DNA of 64,000 nt from JBAZYK01 sp964582265 (GTDB lineage Bacteria > Patescibacteriota > Gracilibacteria > UBA1369): NCBI GenBank assembly GCA_964582265.1, contig CAZOQT010000002.1, forward strand, positions 1 through 64,000, in the 5' to 3' direction. Under the pieces are notes generated by a model. The model saw only the letters and a list, made by a program, of their open reading frames with translations, made no database searches and was not told where the DNA came from. Below are positions 17,534-26,020 of this stretch, in pieces (the first letter of the stretch is position 1; the number at the start of each line of letters is the position of its first letter). The position numbers were made by a program, and so were the translations under genes.

Positions 17534-18715
17534 TTAGTTCATCTTCTTTCTGATGAAAGCTGGGATATCCAGTTCGGATTCAGCGCTTTTAACGCTAGCA
17601 GGAATGTTTGGCGTTGCAGAAATTGAGCCATTTTGGTTACCCAATGAAACATGCTGGCGGATGATGCTGGCTCTTTCACGTGGGCTGTCGTCAAAACCTG
17701 TAGCTACTACGGTGATTTTAACTTCGCCTGTGTAAGAATCGTTGATTACAGCACCAAAAATGATGTTAGCTTCTGGATCTGCGGCTTCTGTAATAATTCT
17801 AGCAGCTTCATCAACCTCGAACATACTTAGATCGTTACCACCCGTAATATTGAATAGAACGCCTTTAGCGCCGTCAATTGAAAGCTCGAGGAGTGGAGAT
17901 TCAATAGCAGCTTTAGCAGCCTCAATAGCGCGATTTTCGCCTGTTCCGTAACCAATACCCATCAAAGCGGATCCGGCATTTTCCATAACGGCTTTAACAT
18001 CGGCAAAATCCACATTGATCATGCCATGTACTGTGATCAAATCAGCAATACCCTGAACACCCTGTCTTAATACATCATCAACAACTGTGAAAGCTTCTGT
18101 AATTGGAGTTTTTTTGTCGATAATAGTGAGGATCTTATCGTTTGGAATAACGATGAGTGTATCAACTTTGCTCTTAAGATTTTCCAACCCCTCTTCTGCT
18201 TGTGTGCGACGGCGATGACCTTCGAAAGAGAATGGTTTGGTAACAACGGCAATAGTCAAAATACCGAGTTCCTTAGCGATTTCAGCAATAACTGGAGCGG
18301 CACCTGTACCCGTTCCTCCACCCATACCACAAGTAATAAAAACCATGTCTGCGCCTTCAATAGCCTGGCGAATTTCTTCTCCACTTTCTTCTGCTGCCTG
18401 GCGGCCAACATCCGGATTACTGCCTGCACCAAGGCCACGTGTTGTAGCCTTCCCAATGTTGATTTTAGTGCCTGCTTCTGAATGATACAAAGCCTGCGCG
18501 TCTGTATTTACAGCGATAAACTCAATTCCTCTTAAGTTCGCTTTGATCATGCGATTTGTGGAGTTGTTTCCACTACCACCCACACCGATTACTTTAATGG
18601 TCGCAACTGGAGTGATTTCTGGGGTAATTTCCAGGCTCTTCTTGCCCAAATTACCGTTTCCAGAAAAAAGGTTTCTAAGATTGTCTTTAGCAGAATGATG
18701 TGATTGGTTAGCCAT
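17534..18715 (-). CDS. ftsZ: Cell division protein FtsZ
   Basis: Tubulin-like GTPase that forms the division ring. From the ATG at 18715 it is 393 residues (an in-frame TTG adds three). The tubulin signature GGGTGTG is at residues 132-138, and the extreme C-terminus 'LDIPAFIRKK' is the conserved tail that binds FtsA. It lies downstream of ftsA on the same strand, the usual order, but with a 140-bp spacer holding its own promoter and an A/T repeat immediately before the start. Confidence 0.97.
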   Translation of the reverse strand: MANQSHHSAKDNLRNLFSGNGNLGKKSLEITPEITPVATIKVIGVGGSGNNSTNRMIKANLRGIEFIAVNTDAQALYHSEAGTKINIGKATTRGLGAGSNPDVGRQAAEESGEEIRQAIEGADMVFITCGMGGGTGTGAAPVIAEIAKELGILTIAVVTKPFSFEGHRRRTQAEEGLENLKSKVDTLIVIPNDKILTIIDKKTPITEAFTVVDDVLRQGVQGIADLITVHGMINVDFADVKAVMENAGSALMGIGYGTGENRAIEAAKAAIESPLLELSIDGAKGVLFNITGGNDLSMFEVDEAARIITEAADPEANIIFGAVINDSYTGEVKITVVATGFDDSPRERASIIRQHVSLGNQNGSISATPNIPASVKSAESELDIPAFIRKKMN

Positions 18716-18721
18716 TTTGAT

Positions 18722-18749
18722 CAATTAGTAATTAGTAATTTAGCAATTA
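18722..18749 (-). repeat. A/T-only TAATTACTAATTA-type leader repeat before ftsZ
   Basis: On the coding strand the leader contains AATTATTAATT, then AATTACTAATTACTAATT, ending about eight bases from the start codon. Near-identical wording precedes ftsA, yqeY and trxB. Confidence 0.5.
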
Positions 18750-18785
18750 ATAATTGTGTGTTTTTGTTTCGTTTTGGAGACCTTA

Positions 18786-18814
18786 TTGTTAAAGAAGTTT
18801 TTTATATTTGTCAA
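18786..18814 (-). promoter_or_regulatory. Promoter for ftsZ
   Basis: Minus-strand TTGACA, 17-bp spacer, TAACAA, about 70 bases upstream of the ftsZ ATG. The perfect -35 and spacing support it, while the -10 is imperfect. Confidence 0.5.
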
Positions 18815-18857
18815 ACAAAACATTTATCTTTGTCGGGTTCAAGTTATTGGTTATTTT

Positions 18858-20096
18858 TTAAGGAAATAAGCCCTTGACCCAATCCTTCATACCATCGAAA
18901 CCTTTTTTGATGTTAAATCCTTTTAACGAAAAGCCGTAAGCGCGATTTTCTAAGCGGCTGCCCCATAAAATAAGACCTATGGCAGTAGCATAGGCTGGGT
19001 CGTCAATTTTGTCCACTACTCCATCAAAATTTTGTGGAAAGCCAATCTGCACAGGAAGATTTAAAGTTTCACGGGCAAGATCAATAGTTCCAGGCATTTT
19101 AACACTTGCACCAGTCAAAACTACGCCCGCTGGAAGCATGCCATCACGATGGATTTTGGCGAGTTCATCTTTTACGAGAATGAAAATTTCATGATATCGG
19201 GCCTCGATAATTTCGGCCATGAGTTTTTTGGAAACTTTTTGTGTGTCGATTTTACTGAGCAATGAAAGGTCAATAACTTCGCGGTCACTAACGTCAGCAG
19301 GAGTACAAGTGCCATATTCAATTTTAATTTTTTCCGCAGTGTCAATTGAAGTGCGAAGACCAATGGCAATATCGTTAGTTATATTTTCGCCACCAACCGG
19401 GATTACGGCTGTATGAAGAGTTGTTCCTTCCTCAAAAACGCTAACGGAAGTGCTACCACACCCAACATCCACCACAACAACACCAAGTTCCTTTTGGCGC
19501 TTACTTAAGACTGCTTCTGAACTTGCCAAACAGGATGGAATAATATCATCAATATCAACGCCGGCTTGCAATACACATTTTTCAATGTTTTTAACAGCTG
19601 GCACAAGCCCTGTAATAATGTGAGCATCAACTTCCAAACGAATTCCGGTCATACCAACCGGATACTTAATGCCCTTCTGTTCATCCACGATGAAAGATTT
19701 TGGAATAATGCGTAAAATGCGACGGTTGCCCGGAATAGAAACTGCCTGCGCAGCTTCCAAAACACGATCAACATCGTCTTCTGTAATTTCGTTACCGGCA
19801 TGAGAAACAGCAATAACGCCTTTGGAATTAATTGATTCAATATGATTTCCACCAATGCCAAGGAATACGTGATTGATTGGTTCGCCAGCCATTCTTTCTG
19901 CATCTTCAAGCGATGCGGAAATACTATTAATTGTTTCTTCCACATCAATAACCGCGCCTTTACGAAGGCCAGTAGAAGGGGCAATACCCACACCGATAAT
20001 ATTGGGTATTTGTGATTTTTCCTCAAGGGTTCCAACTACAGTTCTGATCTTGTTGCTGCCAATATCAAGACTTGCGATTACTCGAGCTTTGGACAT
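18858..20096 (-). CDS. ftsA: Cell division protein FtsA
   Basis: Actin-like ATPase that anchors FtsZ to the membrane. 412 residues; phosphate-binding motifs 'ASLDIGSNKIRTVVG' near residue 8 and 'VVVDVGCGSTSVSVF' near residue 205, and 'VVLTGASVKMPG' near 330 as the adenosine motif. The C-terminus (KKGFDGMKDWVKGLF) is the expected amphipathic membrane-targeting helix. Upstream is a 466-bp non-coding stretch, so it probably has its own promoter there. Confidence 0.96.
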   Translation of the reverse strand: MSKARVIASLDIGSNKIRTVVGTLEEKSQIPNIIGVGIAPSTGLRKGAVIDVEETINSISASLEDAERMAGEPINHVFLGIGGNHIESINSKGVIAVSHAGNEITEDDVDRVLEAAQAVSIPGNRRILRIIPKSFIVDEQKGIKYPVGMTGIRLEVDAHIITGLVPAVKNIEKCVLQAGVDIDDIIPSCLASSEAVLSKRQKELGVVVVDVGCGSTSVSVFEEGTTLHTAVIPVGGENITNDIAIGLRTSIDTAEKIKIEYGTCTPADVSDREVIDLSLLSKIDTQKVSKKLMAEIIEARYHEIFILVKDELAKIHRDGMLPAGVVLTGASVKMPGTIDLARETLNLPVQIGFPQNFDGVVDKIDDPAYATAIGLILWGSRLENRAYGFSLKGFNIKKGFDGMKDWVKGLFP

Positions 20097-20100
20097 CGGT

Positions 20101-20130
20101 TAATAATTAGTAATTAGTAATTAATAATTA
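20101..20130 (-). repeat. A/T-only leader repeat before ftsA
   Basis: On the coding strand: TAATTATTAATTACTAATTA followed by a further CTAATTATTA, ending a few bases from the ftsA ATG. Compare the ftsZ, yqeY and trxB leaders. Confidence 0.5.
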
Positions 20131-20375
20131 GGAATGTAAACTTTTGAAAGTTTATGTTTCCTAAAAGCTTTTTGAAAAGCGATAAAACTTTTGGGTGTAT
20201 ATTTTTAATGCACTCGCGTTGCTCGTGCATAGCGTCAAGATTTTATCTGAAAAAGATTTTTTTTACAACAGAAAATCAGCACAAAAATGGCTTTGCGTAG
20301 ATCATATCGCAGGCCATGAAGTAACAACCCACACAGAATCAAAATCGAACAATTTTGGCTCTATGTAATGAAATT

Positions 20376-20468
20376 TTAGAGGGTCAAACTAAAACCAAGC
20401 GCTCTCATCAGCAGCAGTCCAAAAAAAACGATTGTCACAAAAAAGAAATTCTTCTTGATTTGTTGCAT
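20376..20468 (-). CDS. Possible small membrane peptide, 30 aa
   Basis: ATG to TAA of 31 codons. The product has a short basic start (MQQIKKN) and then an unbroken hydrophobic run including FFFVTIVFFGLLLM, typical of a single-pass small membrane protein. It lies between the exonuclease gene and ftsA on the same strand. It may simply be chance, as there is no ribosome-binding sequence to help decide. Confidence 0.3.
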   Translation of the reverse strand: MQQIKKNFFFVTIVFFGLLLMRALGFSLTL

Positions 20469-20562
20469 TTTGGTGTTTGATATTAAGTTTGCACTTCTAA
20501 TATTCTGACATATTTTTACAATTTAGTCAAGGCTCAGTGTAGCGATGGGCTGTTTTTGCTAT

Positions 20563-21480
20563 TTAAAAAAGGCTTTGTTGAATGGAATTTTCAAAGCCAT
20601 TATCAATTTCCACAAGGTCTTTAAACTCCATCAATTTATTTAAAAAGCCTCTGAATTCGATATCTTCCAGGTAACTTTTTACCTTTGCGTATGACATTTT
20701 TCTGAATCGGCATTTTTCAAAATTAATGTCGATAGGTACTTCACGCACTATTGTGGCCAACTTTTTACTAAAGAGCGCATCTTCTCGCCCTTCTTCAAAT
20801 TTTTGACGCTGGGAGGGCGTTAATTCGTCAATGTGGGCGTAAATATTTTCAAGATGCTCATATTTTTGCAACAATGAAACCGCCTGAACGTCGCCGATGC
20901 CATTAATGCCCTTAATGTTATCGGAGGGATCACCTTTTAGGGCTTTATAGTCAACAATTTGCGCAGGAGTAATGCCAAGTTTTTCTTTAACCAAGGCAGG
21001 GGAGTAATCTATTACCTTGCTTAAGCCACTTATGGGAACACGAACATGAATTTTATCTGTAACTAGCTGAAAAGCGTCCTTGTCTCCGGTAATAATAAGG
21101 GACTGAAAATCCATTTTTTCCGCCTGTGTAGCCAAAGTGCCAATAAGGTCATCGGCTTCATAACCAGGCAATTCAAAAGTGGCGATATTCATTATATCCA
21201 ATCCCTGTTTTAAGCGGGGAAGTTGTGGATATAGTTCCGCTGGAGGGGCTTTCCTTTGAGCTTTGTAGCCATCGTATTCCAGATGACGATGAGTTTTTTC
21301 GGCAGAATCAAAAGCTACCGCTATGTAATCTGGCCGCTCCTGCTTTAAAACCTGAAAAGTCATCTTAAGAAAGCCATAAATGGCATTTGTATATTCTCCT
21401 TTACTGGTCTTAAATAGTGGAAGCGCATGAAATGCACGATAGAAAATTGCGTTCCCGTCAATCAGAATGAGTTTTGGCAT
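20563..21480 (-). CDS. Stand-alone 5'-3' exonuclease (PolA N-terminal domain type)
   Basis: Flap/5'-3' exonuclease of the kind fused to DNA polymerase I, removing RNA primers and flaps. Conserved acidic motifs: 'LILIDGNAIFYRAFHA' at the start, 'AVAFDS', 'GYEADDLIGTLA', 'IITGDKDAFQLV' and the helix-hairpin-helix 'YKALKGDPSDNIKGINGIGDVQA'. At 305 residues it ends after this domain, with no polymerase or proofreading domain following; the sequence downstream is non-coding. Either a true stand-alone enzyme or a split from polA located elsewhere. It is divergent from the next gene. Confidence 0.9.
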   Translation of the reverse strand: MPKLILIDGNAIFYRAFHALPLFKTSKGEYTNAIYGFLKMTFQVLKQERPDYIAVAFDSAEKTHRHLEYDGYKAQRKAPPAELYPQLPRLKQGLDIMNIATFELPGYEADDLIGTLATQAEKMDFQSLIITGDKDAFQLVTDKIHVRVPISGLSKVIDYSPALVKEKLGITPAQIVDYKALKGDPSDNIKGINGIGDVQAVSLLQKYEHLENIYAHIDELTPSQRQKFEEGREDALFSKKLATIVREVPIDINFEKCRFRKMSYAKVKSYLEDIEFRGFLNKLMEFKDLVEIDNGFENSIQQSLF

Positions 21481-21571
21481 AGCGCCTGGATACTAGCATT
21501 TATCCGATTTTTTTGCTATAATTATTAGATACATTTCAGACATACTCCTTCCCAAAAATAACCAAAAAACT

Positions 21572-22126
21572 GTGGGCCGCACTGAACTTCAAAAATTATT
21601 GGAACAGAAAAAAATGACCAAGAAGCAAATTCTTGGGCACTTTTGGCCTCAAGAAAAAAATACAAAAAATGATTCCGCGCTTTTGGTAATTTTGGCACCA
21701 AAAAATGATTCCGCACAAAAACAGATTTTAACTGAAATGCTTAATGGGTTAATGGTATTGCCCATGCACAGTCTTGTAATAAGTGACGAAGCCTCACCAA
21801 TTGATGTAAAAGATACAAAAATTGCCTGGTGCAGTGCGACAAAATCACAATTGGAAAAATATTTATTGGCAGCAGATCTTGGACTAACTTTTGAAGAACA
21901 TCAAACATTAATCCAGGATTTTTTTAATAAGGGGGTAGTGGCAGTGGGACATGAAAAATCCCCATTACTTGCAAATTATCGCCCAAATGAAGAAACGGGA
22001 AATAGTTTTACGTTTGATAGCCTTAATCCTTGGGCTATTTTTTTGGCGCTCGTGCGCGCCTGTGAGACGTTCAAATTCCCTTACGATTGGCAACACATTA
22101 TTCGTGGGATTTTAAAGGTAAGATAA
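21572..22126 (+). CDS. Hypothetical protein resembling the C-terminal half of a GT-B glycosyltransferase
   Basis: 184-residue soluble protein. The C-terminal part ('AADLGLTF' near residue 95, then a 'GNSFTFDSLNPWAIFLALVRACE' like stretch near 148 and a final 'W..II..IL' element) resembles the end of glycogen/starch-synthase-like transferases, in which GxGFxF..... and a closing helix occur, but the N-terminal acceptor domain and catalytic Lys/Arg residues are absent. It could be a degenerate or regulatory derivative. Start taken at the GTG; an ATG 14 codons in is possible. Low certainty on function. Confidence 0.5.
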   Translation: MGRTELQKLLEQKKMTKKQILGHFWPQEKNTKNDSALLVILAPKNDSAQKQILTEMLNGLMVLPMHSLVISDEASPIDVKDTKIAWCSATKSQLEKYLLAADLGLTFEEHQTLIQDFFNKGVVAVGHEKSPLLANYRPNEETGNSFTFDSLNPWAIFLALVRACETFKFPYDWQHIIRGILKVR

Positions 22127-22160
22127 TTTTGCGCGAGGACTGCTGAATAACAGCATAGGA

Positions 22161-22529
22161 TTAATCGAGTGATCCGCCTGTTGGACTATTATTCTGATTA
22201 GCTATATTGGTGATATTCTGGATAATTTCGCTAAAGTTGATGTATTTGATAATATCCAATCCTAGGAATCCTTTGCCAACAAATTGCACGATTAAAACAG
22301 AAAGTACGGTAATGATTAAGCCAATAATAGCGTAACGAATTGTGCTTACAGCCTGTTTAATTTTATCTTCTGCACCTCCAGAAAGGATGAAAGAAATTCC
22401 TCCAATAAAAATAAAGACTACAGATAAAAGGCCAGCGATTATAATTGCATAAGCAAGCCCTTTGTTGATAATCTCAACAATGTTATAATTTTGAGCAGTA
22501 CCAAGAATAGAATTATTCGCATCAGGCAT
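22161..22529 (-). CDS. Small two-helix membrane protein, TrbC/VirB2-like pilin candidate
   Basis: 122 residues with two hydrophobic helices (about 24-48 and 66-88) separated by a short polar loop 'SGGAEDKIKQAVST', and an Asn/Gly-rich C-terminus. This layout matches the single-gene pilin-like proteins common in CPR genomes, related to TrbC/VirB2 subunits of type IV secretion pili. No cleavable long signal is obvious and no other secretion genes are adjacent. It may be a general membrane protein; the assignment is by architecture. Confidence 0.6.
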   Translation of the reverse strand: MPDANNSILGTAQNYNIVEIINKGLAYAIIIAGLLSVVFIFIGGISFILSGGAEDKIKQAVSTIRYAIIGLIITVLSVLIVQFVGKGFLGLDIIKYINFSEIIQNITNIANQNNSPTGGSLD

Positions 22530-22596
22530 GTTGTATTGTGTGTTAATTGCGAAGCTTAGTAATGGGCTTTATACCCGTGGCTACGCGAAATTTATA

Positions 22597-22893
22597 TTAT
22601 ATAGACATTTCGGTTATTTCTGTTCCTTCTGGTTCAACAATTTTCAAGTTTACGCGAGCATTATTTTTAGAACCAATTACTCGCAACAAAATGCGTAAAG
22701 ATTTTGCAGTTTGACCAGCTTTACCAATAATTTTCCCCATATCTTCTTTTGCTACTTTCAAAGTAATTAGCACACCCATTTCATCTACTGCCCTTGTCAC
22801 AACCACCTGGTCCGGATGTTCTACGATTTGTTTTACAACAAATTCGACGAAGTCTCGATCAGGCCCCTGAGTTACATCTTTCATTGCATCCAT
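22597..22893 (-). CDS. khpA: KH-domain RNA-binding protein KhpA-like
   Basis: 98-residue single KH domain protein with the RNA-contacting GKAG loop at residues 57-60 ('MGKIIGKAGQTAKSLR'). KhpA proteins bind RNA broadly, usually with a partner, and are typically encoded directly after rpsP, as here. In-frame ATGs exist at 22893 and 22884; the later one would give the more usual short N-terminus. It shares the rpsP transcript with a 112-bp spacer of mostly A/T sequence. Confidence 0.88.
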   Translation of the reverse strand: MDAMKDVTQGPDRDFVEFVVKQIVEHPDQVVVTRAVDEMGVLITLKVAKEDMGKIIGKAGQTAKSLRILLRVIGSKNNARVNLKIVEPEGTEITEMSI

Positions 22894-23005
22894 AATTTAA
22901 TTCAATTATAAATTATAAATTATAATTATGTCTCCTGAATGTTCTTTTTGGGGGCTGATGATCCGATATCACTGAAAATCATGCGGGAAATCGCCCACTG
23001 ATTCT

Positions 23006-23332
23006 TTATTTTGCGGCTGGAGCTCCTGCAGCAGCAGCTTCTGCACCCTTTTTCTTAGTACGTGTAGGACGGACTGCAATGTATTTTTCCATGTTACCAA
23101 AACCTTTATTTTTTAACAAAGAAGCTACGGTAGCAGATGGCTTTGCACCTTTGCTAATCCAATATTCAATACGATCTTTTTTGATTTCAAGATTCTTATT
23201 TTTGGTAGCTGGCTGATAATTGCCAAGAAGTTCTAAAAATTTACCTTTTACAGCGTTTGTGTGTTCTGCAACAACAATGCGGAAGCTTTCTTGTGCGGTT
23301 TTACCGGTTCTAGTGAGTCTGATTTTTAACAC
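23006..23332 (-). CDS. rpsP: 30S ribosomal protein S16
   Basis: Small-subunit protein. N-terminus 'MLKIRLTRTGKTAQESFRIVVAE' pattern is diagnostic (basic start, then the RIVV strand), followed by 'LELLGNYQP'. 108 residues with an Ala/Pro/Lys-rich C-terminal extension beyond the usual 80-90. Promoter at 23367 lies about 30 bases upstream and the gene is followed by khpA. Confidence 0.96.
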   Translation of the reverse strand: MLKIRLTRTGKTAQESFRIVVAEHTNAVKGKFLELLGNYQPATKNKNLEIKKDRIEYWISKGAKPSATVASLLKNKGFGNMEKYIAVRPTRTKKKGAEAAAAGAPAAK

Positions 23333-23366
23333 GATTGATAGATAATAATGAACTAAAAGTGGCTTA

Positions 23367-23394
23367 AGTGTAGCTCAGATATGGGGTTTGTCAA
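23367..23394 (-). promoter_or_regulatory. Promoter for rpsP-khpA
   Basis: Minus-strand TTGACA, 16-bp spacer, TACACT. The predicted start of transcription is about 28 bases before the rpsP ATG. Confidence 0.6.
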
Positions 23395-23417
23395 GGTTTT
23401 AGAACAGCTTTTTGAAC

Positions 23418-23960
23418 TTAAGCCTGCCATTTTTCCTCCTTAACCTTTTGGTGGTGATTGAGGTAACGAGCCAGAACAAACAAAAAATCTGAAAGGCGAT
23501 TTAGATATGGTATAAGCGCTAAATTCAATTTCTCTTTTGAGTTTAAAGAGACGATCACGCGTTCGGCTCTGCGACAAATGGTGCGAGACAAATGAATTTG
23601 AGCGGCAGGAATTGAGCCACCGGGCAAAATAAAATTTTTAAGCTGGGGAAGTTTGGATTGAAGCTTGTCGATCCAGGATTCTAATTCTTGTGTTTTGGAA
23701 GGACGCAGGCGAATGGCAGTTGACTTTTGAATGTTTATGGGAGTCGCTAAATCTGCACCAACCGTAAACAGATCCTGCTGAATTTGATTAAGCATTTCCT
23801 GGATTTGGGGCATAGAGATGTGCGCACTCGCAAGGCCTATGGTTGCATTTAATTCATCGACCTGCCCAATGGCTTCAATGCGCAAAGAATCCTTGGAAAT
23901 GCGTTTCCCGCCTAGTAATCCAGTGTCTCCATGGTCGCCGGTTTTGGTGTAAATTTTCAT
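23418..23960 (-). CDS. Cob(I)alamin adenosyltransferase, PduO/MMAB type
   Basis: Transfers adenosyl from ATP to cob(I)alamin to make coenzyme B12. Family signature 'IYTKTGDHGDTGLLGG' at residues 3-18, 'VDELNATIGLA' near 34-44 and the 'RTICRRAERVIVSL' helix near 130 are all present. 180 residues, full length. The start overlaps the stop of the upstream aminotransferase gene (ATGA), so the two are probably coupled. In this window the only other recognised cobalamin user is QueG, which does not need the adenosyl form; B12 is presumably salvaged. Confidence 0.92.
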   Translation of the reverse strand: MKIYTKTGDHGDTGLLGGKRISKDSLRIEAIGQVDELNATIGLASAHISMPQIQEMLNQIQQDLFTVGADLATPINIQKSTAIRLRPSKTQELESWIDKLQSKLPQLKNFILPGGSIPAAQIHLSRTICRRAERVIVSLNSKEKLNLALIPYLNRLSDFLFVLARYLNHHQKVKEEKWQA

Positions 23961-26010
23961 ATCTCTTTTAATTGTGAAAGTAAAATTTCTGTTTCCTGCT
24001 GAAGTTGCTCAAGCTGCTTTTCACCGCCAAGTGAAAGTCGAATTGAGTATTTTTCGCCGCCATAAATTTCCATGGGCATGAAGGCGATGCCTTTTTGGCG
24101 CGCCATTTGGAGAGAAAACTCTTTCATGTCTGTGATTTTATTTTTTAAAAATGGAACTTTTATTTCCAGGTAAAAAGCGCCTTCGGGCTTAACGTATTCA
24201 ATCCCGTTGGCATCCATAATAGCTGTTACTTTTTGCACACGCTGATCAACTTCGGCATTTATCTCACGCAGGAGTTTTAGATAGCTTAAGCGATCTTCCA
24301 TTAACTTATTTGCGAAATAAAAAGCAAGACTGCTGGGGAGTTCCTGTGAATAAGCCTCATCAATGCTATTTGTAAAACGATCATCAGCATAAATTATTCC
24401 TCCAAGGCGCGCACCTGCCATGCCGAGACCTTTTGACGCTGTAACTGCACAAAAAATTTTTTTAAGAAATGTGCGCGCCAACTGTCCTGTTTCCGCCATC
24501 TGATCGGCACAATCAAAGAGTGTAACGGGCGCCTGAGCCTTTTGCTCTAAAGGTTCTAGAGGTGACCCCATGTTTTTTTGCCTCACAATGTGGATGTAGC
24601 AGGCATCATCAACCAAATAAACATTATATTTTTCCGCNNNNNNNNNNTAAGAAATGTGCGCGCCAACTGTCCTGTTTCCGCCATCTGATCAGCACAATCA
24701 AAGAGTGTAACGGGCGCCTGAGACTTTTGCTCTATAGGTGACCCCATGTTTTGTCGAACTATGTGGATGTAGCAGGCATCATCAACCAAATAAACATTAT
24801 ATTTTTCCGCTATCTGTAATAGCTGCCGCAAAGTTCTATCAGAATAAACCACTCCACTTGGATTATTTGGCGTATTGATTGTTAAAGCCGTATTTGTTTT
24901 TTTGCCATCATTAGTTAATTCTTTTATTTTTTCTTCCAGAACCTCTAAGTTTGGTTGCCCATTTGGTGTTGCGGGCAAGCTAATTAAAGGCAAGCGGGTA
25001 TACACGTTGTTATAGGTCCAATGCGGCTTAAAAAGCAGCATATTTTCTATACCCTCATGCAGTAAAATGTCTTCAATAATGTTCAAAGCCTGTCTTCCGC
25101 CCCCATTTCCTGCCTGCATTTTGATATCTTCGTGTTCGGTCAGATGTTCAAAAAAACAGTGTAGAAAATATTTGGAAAATTTTTTCTTTAAAGTTTCTGC
25201 CTCTTCAATCAGCGCAGAAGTTGGATCACTATATATAAGTGATAAGAAGCCAATCAAGTCGCCTAAAGAATTCTTATCAGAATCTGCCTCAATATCCATG
25301 CCCGAAATTCCCATTTCATTTTCGCCTCCGCTTTCTAAATATTTTTGAAATTTACGATCTGAAATAAGTTCATAAAGATCTTCTTGCGGGGTTGATGGCG
25401 TACCAAGCAAAGATGTATGCAAACCCTGAATCGCAGAAATTATTTTTGCTGGGCCCAAGAAAACACAAAGGCTGCAACGCTCCGTGATTGGGTTACTGAA
25501 AAGAATTAAATTTGAATGCAATAAAGTAAGCCCACTTGTTGCATCTACCTTTGTTAATGGAATTAAATCATTTTCGTTTACCGCAATTAACGGATCCCCA
25601 AACTTGGCAATATCCGGATCATCAACAGACTTTATTTTATAATTTTGCCAAAGCTGCATAGCCTTTCTAACACCTCCAGAAATTAATGTTGAACTTATGT
25701 CATTGGGTAATTTCTTTTTAAAAGAAGGCGAAAGTAAATCACGTCCACCAGGAGTTTCATATCGGCCCATTTCAAAAATCATTTTGTTTACCTTCCAAAA
25801 AAGTTCTGATTCCATGGTGCCTTCTTTGAATGGATTTTCCAGACAACCAAGCAAAATTTCGATTTGGCGTAAGCGGATATTTGGTGAGGTAGGAGGTGTT
25901 CCAATGCTAAAATCAACACCACTTTCACCTGAGCGCTCCAATATAAATTGACGCAAGGCCGAGGTAACCTGAAATACAAATGGACCAGCGTTTTGTGAAG
26001 TTTGACTCAT
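23957..26010 (-). CDS. PLP-dependent aminotransferase (class I/II fold), interrupted by an assembly gap
   Basis: Pyridoxal-phosphate aminotransferase. Features: 'NTPNNPSGVVYS', 'YLVDDACY' with the PLP-contacting Asp, and 'TASKGLGMAGARLGG' with the Schiff-base Lys. The gene is broken by 10 Ns (24638-24647) flanked by two versions of one segment. Removing the duplicated piece (joining 24649 to 24463) keeps the frame and gives about 622 residues, much longer than the usual ~400. The excess lies between the 'YETPGGRDLL' region and 'AGNGGGRQAL', i.e. an insert of about 180 residues. Start at ATG 26010; ends in TGA overlapping the adenosyltransferase ATG. Substrate unknown. Confidence 0.75.
24463..24637 (-). 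repeat. First copy of the segment duplicated across the assembly gap
   Basis: 175 bp nearly identical to 24648-24810 but with scattered substitutions and 12 extra bases (one plus three codons, all in frame). It encodes the LVDDACYIH...LARTFL part of the aminotransferase. Confidence 0.85.
24638..24647. other. Assembly gap, 10 Ns
   Basis: Ten consecutive N bases. Sequence on the right repeats sequence on the left, so two contig ends that overlap were probably joined without merging. Confidence 0.97.
24648..24810 (-). repeat. Second copy of the segment duplicated across the assembly gap
   Basis: 163 bp counterpart of 24463-24637. Its reading frame is continuous with the N-terminal part of the aminotransferase upstream. 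Confidence 0.85.
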
Positions 26011-26020
26011 TTTTTTGGCA

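Larger units (their letters stand above)
20097..20562. other. 466-bp intergenic region between ftsA and the exonuclease gene
   Basis: Contains the A/T leader repeat of ftsA (20101-20130), an imperfect 31-bp palindrome (20131-20161), a hairpin ATGCAC...GTGCAT (20208-20230) and a possible 30-codon membrane peptide gene (20376-20468). I see no tRNA-like or known RNA fold. The ftsA promoter must lie here but no convincing -35/-10 pair stands out. Confidence 0.5.

Noticed and set aside
20208..20230. ATGCAC...GTGCAT hairpin as a transcription terminator
   Set aside because: No T-run follows the stem on either strand.
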